7,035 nucleotides of DNA from Nitrospirota bacterium (GTDB lineage: Bacteria > Nitrospirota > UBA9217). The notes beneath the pieces were generated by a model that was not told the origin of the DNA, did no database searches, and worked only from the letters and a program-made list of their open reading frames with translations. Made by a program: the position numbers and the translations under genes. Position 1 is the first letter of the stretch, and the number at the start of each line of letters is the position of its first letter. The stretch spans positions 1 through 7,035 of the forward strand of contig JAAXXJ010000150.1 in the NCBI GenBank assembly GCA_013334545.1, in the 5' to 3' direction. This document shows positions 1 through 6,134 of the stretch, one piece after another.

Positions 1-146
1 AGAGCGTCAGAGAGCGTCGCAATGCCCGCGGAAACCTTGCCCTGCCGCAGGCGCCGTTTGCCGCCGCGGATGTGAAGCCGGGCCCGCCGGAGCGGGCCTT
101 CAAGCGGACCGAGCGCCGCCTCGTTCATCAATCCTGCATGGGGCAT
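1..146 (-). CDS. Unrecognised protein, N-terminal part only (runs off the left edge)
   Basis: The frame starts at an ATG at 146 and stays open to the window edge, giving 48 residues with no stop. A good ribosome site, GGAGGG (153-158), lies 6 nt before this ATG, and a TATAAT element lies about 75 nt upstream. The visible protein begins MPHAGLMNEAALGPLEGPL and continues as a strongly basic stretch (RRAR, RGGKRRLRQGK) followed by AGIATLSDAL, which looks helical. There is no signal peptide or membrane segment in this part. I do not recognise the family; the basic helical start could suit nucleic-acid or RNA contact, but that is only a guess. It takes the place where pal would normally follow tolB. 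An inner ATG (residue 7, at 128) is possible, but the ribosome site favours 146. Confidence 0.7.
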   Translation of the reverse strand, partial: MPHAGLMNEAALGPLEGPLRRARLHIRGGKRRLRQGKVSAGIATLSDA

Positions 147-152
147 GAAAGA

Positions 153-158
153 CCCTCC
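153..158 (-). promoter_or_regulatory. Ribosome binding site of the left-edge gene
   Basis: GGAGGG on the minus strand, 6 nt upstream of the ATG at 146. It decides the start of the partial left-edge gene, which would otherwise be hard to call because the frame is cut by the window edge. Confidence 0.7.
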
Positions 159-220
159 GACGCATGCTGTCGCGACAACGTCATTCGCATGAGCAGGAGA
201 ACATCATCACCTGCAAGGAT

Positions 221-226
221 ATTATA
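221..226 (-). promoter_or_regulatory. Candidate sigma-70 -10 element TATAAT
   Basis: A perfect TATAAT on the minus strand, in a short AT-rich island inside otherwise GC-rich DNA, about 75 nt before the ATG at 146. The -35 position (TTCAGT with an 18-nt spacer) is weak, so the element may rely on an activator or be only moderately active. It would let the left-edge gene be transcribed independently of the tol genes. Confidence 0.45.
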
Positions 227-361
227 TCACCGGAAGGAGAGAGAACTGAAGGGGGAAATGATGCCTCGGCCTTCATGACGGAAACATATCGATGCGTTCA
301 ATGAGCGGATCGGGCGGGCGGCCAGTGCCCCGCTTCCCCGCTTCCACCGGGACGGCTTCGA

Positions 362-1654
362 TCAGGGGGACCACGCGGGTGAAGCGTAGTTCGCATCGTT
401 GGGCGTCATGCGTTCCAGCTCGGTCCCGTCGGCATTCATGATGAAGATGCCCGTCTTCCCTTTCCGGGTCGAGCTGAACACGATCTGCCTGCCCGTAGGC
501 GACCACATGGGGTTCTCGTCATTCCCCGGCCCGTCGGTCAGGATGCGGAAGTCGGACCCGTCGGGGTTGATCGTGGCGATCTTGAAGAGGCCCTTCACCT
601 GGGAAGCGAACACGATCCGGTCGCCGCGCGGCGACCAGTGGGGCGACGCGTTGTAGGAGCCTTCGTAGGTGATCCGGCGCAGGTCGGACCCGTCAACGCC
701 CATGATGTAGAGCTGCGGGGACCCGCCCCGACCCGAGGTGAACACGATCTCCCGGCCATTGGGCGACCACGAGGGGGATACGTTGTCGGCGATACCGAAG
801 GTAAGCCGTTCGACATCATTGCCCTCCATCGATATCGTGTAGATCTCCGCCCCGCCGTCCCGGGACATGGCCATGGCGAGCCGCTTGCCGTTCGGCGACC
901 ATGCGGGCGAAATATTGAGCCCTTCGGAACTTGATATCTTCCAGCGCCGGCCGGTCTCCAGGTCCAGACCGAAGAGGTCGGGGTTCTTGTCGCGGTAGGA
1001 AACGTAGGCAAGGATACGTCCGTCAGGGCTCCAGGCCGGGGACATGCAGATCGCCCGGTCGGCAGTGAGCTTCTTTATATTCTGGCCGTCGTAGTCCATG
1101 ACATAGAGCTCTTTCTTGCCGGTCTTGTCGGACACGAAGGCGATGCGCGTTCGTGCGATGCCCTTCTCGCCTGTGTACTGGGACACGATCTCGTCTGCGA
1201 AGGTATGCACCATGCGGCGGACCGTTTCCTCATTGCCATAATATTCCTTGTTCGCCATGCGCATGCCGGTCACGGCGTCAAAGAGCCTGCCGGAAAGCAT
1301 CAGGTCGCTCCCTTTCCGCGACAGGCGCGCCCACACTGCTCCGGTCAGGCCTAAGGTGCCGCCCCGCTTGACGATCTCTGCAGTCGGATCGTCCTTCCCC
1401 GCGTAGTTCAGGTCGATCTTCTTCGGATCCAGCACGTCGAAGATCTGGGAGCGGCGCAGGTCCGACTGCAGCACCTCCAGGACCAGGTTCCGAAGGGCGG
1501 GTGCGCCGGCATCGTCATAAATGTCGATCACCGCAAGAGGGATCTTTTTCGGCTCCCCCTTGACCACGCCGAGGTAGTACTGGGATAGGGCGATCGAAGG
1601 GATCGTCGCGAGCAGCGCGGTCAAGATCAGGGCTATTATGATTCGCATGCGCAT
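362..1654 (-). CDS. tolB: TolB, periplasmic beta-propeller of the Tol system
   Basis: TolB is the periplasmic protein that binds Pal and TolA in the Tol-Pal complex, which couples the envelope layers, especially at division. From the ATG at 1654 the product is 430 residues, the length of E. coli TolB. Residues 1-24 form a signal peptide (MRMR, then a long hydrophobic run ending IALS, probable cut before QYYLG). Residues 30-160 are the TolB N-terminal alpha/beta domain. From about 165 comes the propeller: WSP motifs with tryptophans at 208, 252, 296, 340, 384 and 428, exactly 44 residues apart. The protein ends SPAWSP, much like the family's usual PAWSPYL end. The frame is open up to a TTG at 1696, but that codon lies inside a repeat array and would bury the signal peptide. 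GTG at 1666 is a second option. No clear ribosome site precedes any of them. Confidence 0.93.
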   Translation of the reverse strand: MRMRIIIALILTALLATIPSIALSQYYLGVVKGEPKKIPLAVIDIYDDAGAPALRNLVLEVLQSDLRRSQIFDVLDPKKIDLNYAGKDDPTAEIVKRGGTLGLTGAVWARLSRKGSDLMLSGRLFDAVTGMRMANKEYYGNEETVRRMVHTFADEIVSQYTGEKGIARTRIAFVSDKTGKKELYVMDYDGQNIKKLTADRAICMSPAWSPDGRILAYVSYRDKNPDLFGLDLETGRRWKISSSEGLNISPAWSPNGKRLAMAMSRDGGAEIYTISMEGNDVERLTFGIADNVSPSWSPNGREIVFTSGRGGSPQLYIMGVDGSDLRRITYEGSYNASPHWSPRGDRIVFASQVKGLFKIATINPDGSDFRILTDGPGNDENPMWSPTGRQIVFSSTRKGKTGIFIMNADGTELERMTPNDANYASPAWSP

Positions 1655-1667
1655 GGTCTTGTTCACT

Positions 1668-1788
1668 ACGTCATGATGCAGTCGTACCGCGGTCAAACTT
1701 CAGTCGTGAGGCAGTTATGCTGCAGTCATGGGGCAGTCACTCTGGCTCCTCGATTGCTTCTCGACTGCCTCTTGACCGGCTCTTAACT
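1668..1788. repeat. Degenerate 11-base tandem array between tolA and tolB
   Basis: Eleven consecutive 11-base units fill the tolA-tolB gap, from the tolA stop codon to two bases before the GTG at 1666. On the plus strand, units starting at 1679, 1690, 1701, 1712, 1723 and 1734 begin with CRGTY (for example CAGTCGTGAGG and CAGTCATGGGG). Units starting at 1745, 1756, 1767 and 1778 follow a second form, GCYTCTYGAYT. The unit at 1668 (ACGTCATGATG) is a weaker match to the first form. The two forms are partly inverted relative to each other: GGCAGTC at 1732-1738 pairs perfectly with GACTGCC at 1763-1769, giving a possible 7-bp stem with a 24-nt loop. The function is unknown. It could shape tolB mRNA structure or bind a protein on one DNA face. 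Confidence 0.75.
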
Positions 1789-2518
1789 ATTCCTTCTCCA
1801 TCAGGTCCACGCTGAAGGTCTCGTAGTCCTTGAAGAACCCTTCCGGCAGCGGCGGAAACGGGCTAGATGCAAGGATGGCGCGCATGGCGGCTTGGTCGAA
1901 ATAGAAGCTTCCGCTCGATTCCTGGAGATTCGCCTCACCCACCCGGCCCGAGCGCAGAATGCGGAACGTTACCTTCACCTTGGCGCCTTTAGCGCCGGGC
2001 GGGGGGTTCCAGTTCCGCTCCACCTTGTCGCGCACGATCAGGAGATAGGGGGGGAACTGGAACTCCTGCGTCGTACTCGCAACAGCAACAGACTCCTGCT
2101 TCATTCCCGCGGCCGCGGAAGGCTGGGCAGGCTCCGCCTCCTCCACGGCCTTCTTCGCGTGCTTCGTGTCAAGCTCCGGCATGGCGTCCTTCCTGACCGC
2201 AGCGGGCAGCGACGGGGCCGGTCTTGCTCCGGCCTTTGCCGGCGCAGCCTTTGCTTTCGGCATTGCCTGCGGTTTCAAGACCGGCGCGGGAGCATGAGCG
2301 GCCTGCTCGGACATCGTGGGGGGAAGGTTCGCTGCGCTCGGCGGGAGGTCCACCAGTTTTACCCGGTAGGATGGAGGGACCACAAATCTCGGCGACCCCT
2401 GGACGACCAGGAACAGCACCGTGAAGAAAAAAATGACGTGGCTGATGAACGAGAAGAGGACGGCCCTGGTAAGCTCTCCACCGGACTGGCCGATCCTCTT
2501 GCCGGTGAGCAGCTTCAT
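1787..2518 (-). CDS. tolA: TolA-like / TonB-family energy transducer
   Basis: This protein spans the periplasm and passes the energy of the TolQR motor to TolB/Pal or outer-membrane partners. Domains seen in the 243 residues: a short cytoplasmic start; one membrane helix at about 19-41 that carries the SxxxH pattern (S23, H27) used by TolA and TonB to contact their motor; a proline/alanine/lysine-rich stalk at about 50-140; and a C-terminal TonB/TolA-type domain at about 150-243 (FPPYLLIVRDKVERNW, then a strand pattern ending in FSVDLMEKE). It is much shorter than E. coli TolA (about 420 residues) because the stalk is short. The gene order fits TolA, while the C-terminal domain alone would be called TonB. 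Its ATG overlaps the tolR stop by 4 nt (ATGA), so translation is probably coupled. Confidence 0.88.
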   Translation of the reverse strand: MKLLTGKRIGQSGGELTRAVLFSFISHVIFFFTVLFLVVQGSPRFVVPPSYRVKLVDLPPSAANLPPTMSEQAAHAPAPVLKPQAMPKAKAAPAKAGARPAPSLPAAVRKDAMPELDTKHAKKAVEEAEPAQPSAAAGMKQESVAVASTTQEFQFPPYLLIVRDKVERNWNPPPGAKGAKVKVTFRILRSGRVGEANLQESSGSFYFDQAAMRAILASSPFPPLPEGFFKDYETFSVDLMEKE

Positions 2519-2931
2519 TTGCCGCTCTCGCCTCCCGCCGCCTCGGTGACCATGCCCAAACGGTCGATGCCGGCCCGCTTCACCACGTCCATGACCTGCA
2601 CCACGGCGCCGTAAGGCGCGTTCCGGTCGGCCCGGAGATAGACATTGACCTGGGGCTTGCGCTTCCTGATGGCGGAAAGGATGCCCCCGAGCTTTGCGAC
2701 GTTGACGCGCTCCTTCTCGACGAACACTTCCTGGGCCCGGGTCACGGTGATCACGATACGGTCCTCGGACTTGATGGTATTGGCCTCGGACCTGGGCAGG
2801 TTCACGTCCAGCCCGCGGCTCATCATGGGAGAGATAATCATGTAGAAGAACAGCACCACCAGCAGCACGTCGATCAGCGGCACCAGGTTTAGCTCGCGGA
2901 TGATATGGCTGGTCCTCCGTTGCGTTCGCAT
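2515..2931 (-). CDS. tolR: TolR, ExbD/TolR-family motor subunit
   Basis: TolR sits in the inner membrane with TolQ and forms the proton channel that drives TolA. The 138-residue product has the typical layout: a short cytoplasmic start, one membrane helix at about 16-36 (NLVPLIDVLLVVLFFYMI), and a periplasmic domain to the end. Asp21 in PLIDV is the conserved proton-carrying aspartate of the ExbD/TolR family (Asp23 in E. coli TolR). The periplasmic part shows the expected strands and helix (IVITVTRAQEVFVEKERV, VNVYLRADRNAPYGAVVQVMDVVKRAGI). The start is supported by a GAGG site 8 nt upstream, inside the tolQ end. tolQ ends 2 nt before it, and its own stop overlaps the tolA start. Confidence 0.95.
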   Translation of the reverse strand: MRTQRRTSHIIRELNLVPLIDVLLVVLFFYMIISPMMSRGLDVNLPRSEANTIKSEDRIVITVTRAQEVFVEKERVNVAKLGGILSAIRKRKPQVNVYLRADRNAPYGAVVQVMDVVKRAGIDRLGMVTEAAGGESGK

Positions 2932-2933
2932 GG

Positions 2934-3650
2934 CTATTTCCTCAGATACGTGCGGCTCACGAAGCTCATGAACTCGATGGAGAAGGAGTCCATGCGCGTC
3001 GCCATGTCCTTGACCTTTTCCGCGAAGTAATTGTAGGCGATCACGGCCGGGATGGCCACAAAAAGGCCGCCCGACGTGTTGATGAGCGCCTCGGCGAGGC
3101 CTGGCGCCAGGGCCCCGATGTCGCCCGAGCCCTTGAGGCCGATGCCGTAGAAGGCGTCCATGATGCCCCAGACCGTGCCGAAGAGGCCGAGCAGCGGGCC
3201 CACGGTGCCTGTCGTGCCGAGGAACGCCAGGTAGCGCTCCATGTACACGACCTCGTCCTGCGCCGTGATCTGGAGCGAACGCTCGATCTCTTCCGTGACC
3301 AGGGGCCGGTCCGCCTCGGTCACCGTGCCGCCGGGAAGGGACTTCACGATGCTCTCCACTTCCTTATGGCCATCAATAAACAGCGTCGCGACGGGGCTGA
3401 ACTTCATCTGGTTGGCGCTTGCCAGCAGTTCATCGATGTTCTTCGTCTTCCGGAAGACCTGCAGGAACGCCAGAGACTCCTTCTCCGCCTTCCGCAGGTA
3501 TTGGAACTTGAGCAGGATCATGGCCCAGGACACGACGGAAAAACAGAGCAGGATCATCATGATGACCTTGCCCATCCATCCCGACTCCATGAACAGCCCG
3601 ACGATCCCCGGCGCCAGACCGGGCGTCGCCGCCAATGCTAGTGCGTACAT
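2934..3650 (-). CDS. tolQ: TolQ, MotA/TolQ/ExbB-family motor subunit
   Basis: TolQ is the multi-spanning inner-membrane part of the proton-driven Tol motor. From the ATG at 3650 the product is 238 residues, close to the 230 of E. coli TolQ. Membrane segments are at about 21-43 (GKVIMMILLCFSVVSWAMIL), 144-165 (TVGPLLGLFGTVWGIMDAF) and 180-205 (INTSGGLFVAIPAVIAYNYF), with a large cytoplasmic loop between the first two. The glycine-rich GPLLGLFGTVWGI stretch and the LAEALINTSGGLFVAIPA stretch are the signature parts of the MotA/TolQ/ExbB proton-channel domain. The frame is open to a TTG at 3677, but GGGAGG seven nt before the ATG at 3650 decides the start. The preceding moeA fusion ends 48 nt upstream, so the tol genes may be read through from it; no clear promoter is seen in the gap. 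Confidence 0.95.
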   Translation of the reverse strand: MYALALAATPGLAPGIVGLFMESGWMGKVIMMILLCFSVVSWAMILLKFQYLRKAEKESLAFLQVFRKTKNIDELLASANQMKFSPVATLFIDGHKEVESIVKSLPGGTVTEADRPLVTEEIERSLQITAQDEVVYMERYLAFLGTTGTVGPLLGLFGTVWGIMDAFYGIGLKGSGDIGALAPGLAEALINTSGGLFVAIPAVIAYNYFAEKVKDMATRMDSFSIEFMSFVSRTYLRK

Positions 3651-3657
3651 TATGAGA

Positions 3658-3663
3658 CCTCCC
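3658..3663 (-). promoter_or_regulatory. Strong ribosome binding site of tolQ
   Basis: GGGAGG on the minus strand, 7 nt before the ATG at 3650. It lies downstream of the alternative TTG start at 3677 and so shows that the shorter tolQ is the translated form. Confidence 0.8.
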
Positions 3664-3694
3664 GAAAGAATATTCAACCTTGAACCTTTAATTC

Positions 3695-3716
3695 GTCATC
3701 AGCCAGGGCTGATGAC
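3695..3716 (-). other. Perfect hairpin across the stop codon of the moeA fusion
   Basis: The inverted repeat GTCATCAGCC / GGCTGATGAC is a perfect 10-bp match around a 2-nt centre (in RNA, a 9-bp stem with a 4-nt loop). The TGA stop at 3699-3701 lies in the second arm. No T-run follows on either strand, so it is not a standard rho-independent terminator. It could stabilise or process the mRNA between the moeA fusion and tolQ, weaken read-through, or be a protein site. Its position at the junction between two functional groups fits a boundary element. Confidence 0.6.
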
Positions 3717-5630
3717 CTTCCCCATCCCCGACACATCGTACCCGCCCATGCTTTCGATCTGCTTCCGGAACTCCCGGTCCTCCCGGACGATCTGGAGGAG
3801 CGCCTGGAGCATCGGAGTCGCATAGTGTTGTTCCGGGATGGCGAGGTCGTAGCGTTCCTGCGCCACGGGGACGAAGTCGAGGCCGAGGGCCTGGGCGGCG
3901 GAGAGCACCGCGAGCCCGGTGTCCGCGGCGCCCGAGACCACTGCCGCAGCCACGGCCATGTGCGTAAATTCCTCGTGATGATACCCTTTTACCCTGTTCG
4001 GGTCAATCCTTAATCGTTTGAGATAGAGGTCCGTCAGCAGCCGCGTGCCCGCCCCGGCCTGGCGGTTCACGAAGACCACGTCCTCGCGCACCAGGTCCTC
4101 GAATCCCCTTACATTCTTCGGGTTGCCCGACCGTACGATGAAGCCCTGTGTCCGGTACACGAGGTTCACCAGCACGGTCTTCTGTTCCGGCAGGTACTTT
4201 TTGATGTAGCCGACGTTGTATTCGCCCGTTTCCTCGTCGAGCAGGTGCGTCCCGGCGAGGTGCGCCTCACCGCGCTTCAGCGCGAGCAGGCCGCCCAGGC
4301 TGCCCACGTGGGCTGACGACAAGGACAGTTCGGGATGCTTCTTCTTGAGGAAATTGCCGAGCACATCGAGCGCGTTGTCATGGGAGCCGATGCAGACGAC
4401 GGTGTTCGCGATCTCGTAGCGCGGCCTGAGCAGTTCGACGGTCACGGCGTGGCCTGCGGCAATGCCCTCGCTTGCTGCCGGGACGCTGATGATGCCGTCG
4501 GCCCGCACCAGCGACATAAGCGCGCCGGCTCCCCGGGTCACGGGCGTGGCAATGAGATTGCCTGACACGCTCCCGAGCTTGACGCGGATGAACTCCTCCT
4601 GTCCGAGGCTTGATGCGACCTGGCGGGAAAGCTTTGCGATGACCGTCTCGGCCTCCGGCATGGTCCTGCCCTGGAGCGCGTACAGGATGGGCTTGATGAA
4701 AAGGTTGAAGGTGAGCGCGGCGGAGACCGGATACCCGGGGATGCCGATGACCGGCTTGCTTTGCGCGATGCCGAGGATGACCGGCTTGCCCGGCTTGATG
4801 TTGACGCCGTGGACGTACACCTTCCCGAGGTCGGCGATCACCTGGGCAGTGAAGTCCTCCCGGCCGGCCGATGAACCGGCGTTGATCACCACGAGGTCGG
4901 ACTCCAGGAGGGCATGTTGGATTATCTGCCGAAGCAGGACTGCCTCGTCCTTGACGATCGACCGTCTGACGGGAGTGGCCCCGCACTCGGTGGCCATGGC
5001 GGAGAGCATGGTGGAATTGAAATCGATGATGTCTCCTTTTATGAGCGCGCTGCCCGGCTCCACGAGCTCCGTGCCTGTGGGTATGACAGCGATCCTCGGT
5101 CGTTTTCGCACCATGATCATGGTGTGGCCGCTCGCGAGCATGGCCGCCATGTCAACGGGACGTATCACGTGGTTCTCCGGGATAATGAGCTCCGTGGCGA
5201 CGATGTCCTCTCCCACGAGCCGCACGTGCTGCCACGGCGTTGCGGGCTTCAGGATCTCGACCTCGCCCTCCGAGACTTTCTCCACGTCCTCGATCATGAT
5301 CACCGCATCGAAGCCGTCAGGCATGGGATCGCCGGTATCGACAGCGATCGCCTGAACAGGAACAGCGAGCCGCTTGGGCCGCGTCTCAGCAGCGCCGAAG
5401 GTGTCGATGAACTTCACCGCAAAGCCGTCCATTGCTGCGGAGTGATAGAAGGGCGATGAGATCTTCGCGATACCTGCCTCGGAAGTGACGCGGCCGAGCG
5501 CATCGCTCACGGGGATCCGTTCGCCGGGCAAGGGCCCGCCGATGCCTGCGGCCTTCAGCGCTTCATGGTATATCTGAAGCGCCTCAGCGAGCGGCGTGTT
5601 GGAAAGGAATTTTTTCTGTTTGTAGGACAT
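3699..5630 (-). CDS. moeA: MoeA molybdenumtransferase fused to a PBP-like ligand-binding domain
   Basis: MoeA inserts molybdate into adenylylated molybdopterin, the last common step of molybdenum cofactor synthesis in the cytoplasm. The 643 residues read: MoeA N-terminal domains at about 10-180 (SAAMDGFAV at 64-72, DGFDAVIMIED at 105-115); the molybdopterin-binding MoCF domain at about 180-320 (PTGTEL 184-189, INAGSSAGREDF 249-260, KPGKPV 279-284, GIPGYPVSA 296-304); MoeA C-terminal beta domain at about 330-402; then a periplasmic-binding-protein-like domain at about 408-640 (GSHD 415-418, NRQAGAGTR 522-530, THMAVAAAVVSGAADTGL 556-573). A standalone MoeA is about 400 residues; the extra 240 match the COG1910 type of domain also found joined to ModE-like regulators. 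There is no signal peptide, so the domain acts inside the cell, probably sensing or delivering molybdate or tungstate (inferred). The ATG at 5630 lacks a strong ribosome site. Confidence 0.93.
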   Translation of the reverse strand: MSYKQKKFLSNTPLAEALQIYHEALKAAGIGGPLPGERIPVSDALGRVTSEAGIAKISSPFYHSAAMDGFAVKFIDTFGAAETRPKRLAVPVQAIAVDTGDPMPDGFDAVIMIEDVEKVSEGEVEILKPATPWQHVRLVGEDIVATELIIPENHVIRPVDMAAMLASGHTMIMVRKRPRIAVIPTGTELVEPGSALIKGDIIDFNSTMLSAMATECGATPVRRSIVKDEAVLLRQIIQHALLESDLVVINAGSSAGREDFTAQVIADLGKVYVHGVNIKPGKPVILGIAQSKPVIGIPGYPVSAALTFNLFIKPILYALQGRTMPEAETVIAKLSRQVASSLGQEEFIRVKLGSVSGNLIATPVTRGAGALMSLVRADGIISVPAASEGIAAGHAVTVELLRPRYEIANTVVCIGSHDNALDVLGNFLKKKHPELSLSSAHVGSLGGLLALKRGEAHLAGTHLLDEETGEYNVGYIKKYLPEQKTVLVNLVYRTQGFIVRSGNPKNVRGFEDLVREDVVFVNRQAGAGTRLLTDLYLKRLRIDPNRVKGYHHEEFTHMAVAAAVVSGAADTGLAVLSAAQALGLDFVPVAQERYDLAIPEQHYATPMLQALLQIVREDREFRKQIESMGGYDVSGMGKVISPG

Positions 5631-5648
5631 AATATTTACGAACGGACT

Positions 5649-6134
5649 CTATCCCTCTTGAAGTTTGTCTATGATCCAATGCGATAGCAGGACCGCAGGC
5701 ACGCCGAACAGAGGAACCGTCAGCAATGCTATCGGAGAAGTAGACGCACCCGGCAATCCTTTCACGGAAGCGATGATAATGCTGACGAGCAGAAACAAGT
5801 ACCATGCGAGCACGGGAACAACACGCACAAGCCATCGAATCAATATCTTTCGATAGGCAAGACCACTCGCCAAGTCCTGCTTTGTCAGAAGCGACGCTAA
5901 ACCGAATGGCACGGTGTTGATGGCAGCACCCGTCAATAATGGGACGATCTCCTCTGTCTCTTGAAAAAACAATCTATGAAGTTGTTGCCACCCACTAGTA
6001 GCCAAGAGCACTCCGATGAACGCTCCTATGGGCAGCGCGAATCCAACAATGCTAGGGGACCAAATGAGCAGTTTACGATAGCCGCCATGGAGCGGGATCA
6101 GGCTATCCCTGTTGCGCATCAGAGGATCGCTCAT
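5649..6134 (-). CDS. Small four-helix membrane protein, family not recognised
   Basis: The 161-residue product has four likely membrane helices, at about 27-46, 64-84, 101-123 and 135-155, with a soluble start (MSDPLMRNRDSLIPLHGGYRKL) and short polar loops. There is no signal peptide cleavage pattern and no catalytic motif I recognise. The ATG at 6134 overlaps the methyltransferase stop (ATGA), and a GGAGAGAG stretch precedes it, so it is probably translated with that gene. Its DNA is clearly poorer in GC than its neighbours (about 43-50% in sampled 60-base blocks) and its codons are less GC-biased, which suggests recent acquisition. The phrase LIPLHGGYRKL resembles my memory of the start of the small four-helix-bundle suffix proteins, but the rest does not. 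It is real as a gene by frame, overlap and hydrophobic pattern; its function is open. Confidence 0.75.
   Translation of the reverse strand: MSDPLMRNRDSLIPLHGGYRKLLIWSPSIVGFALPIGAFIGVLLATSGWQQLHRLFFQETEEIVPLLTGAAINTVPFGLASLLTKQDLASGLAYRKILIRWLVRVVPVLAWYLFLLVSIIIASVKGLPGASTSPIALLTVPLFGVPAVLLSHWIIDKLQEG

Larger units (their letters stand above)
147..361 (-). other. 215-nt gap between tolB and the left-edge gene
   Basis: No gene is supported here. The gap holds the ribosome site and the candidate -10 element noted separately. The part just after the tolB stop is GC-rich, with a direct repeat GAAGCGGGG/AAGCGGGG around 328-343. No stem followed by a T-run was found, so no rho-independent terminator for the tol operon can be called. 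Confidence 0.5.

Noticed and set aside
1..18. Direct repeat AGAGCGTC at 1-8 and 11-18
   Set aside because: Two short copies within coding sequence; too small to separate from chance.
74..101. GC-rich hairpin GGCCCGC / GCGGGCC (81-87 and 92-98) as a tol operon terminator
   Set aside because: Lies inside the coding region of the left-edge gene and has no T-run on either strand.
72..278. Plus-strand frame of 68 codons near the left edge
   Set aside because: Overlaps the better supported minus-strand gene start and its promoter; no ribosome site and no recognisable sequence.
1655..1696. TTG at 1696 as the tolB start
   Set aside because: The codon is within the 11-base repeat array, has no ribosome site, and would place 14 extra residues before a normal signal peptide.
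1892..2614. Plus-strand open frame of 240 codons opposite tolA and the tolR end
   Set aside because: Arginine/leucine/glycine-rich translation typical of the antisense of a GC-rich gene; no motif, no ribosome site, and fully opposite genes with clear domains.
3651..3677. TTG at 3677 as the tolQ start
   Set aside because: A strong GGGAGG site lies between this TTG and the ATG at 3650, at the right distance for the ATG.
4378..4986. Minus-strand open frame of 202 codons in another frame of the moeA fusion
   Set aside because: Arginine/proline/histidine-rich shadow translation within a gene whose own frame shows all MoeA motifs.
4462..5355. Plus-strand open frame of 297 codons opposite the moeA fusion
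   Set aside because: Low-complexity serine/methionine/arginine-rich product, opposite a well-supported MoeA; long only because GC-rich codons lack stops on the other strand.
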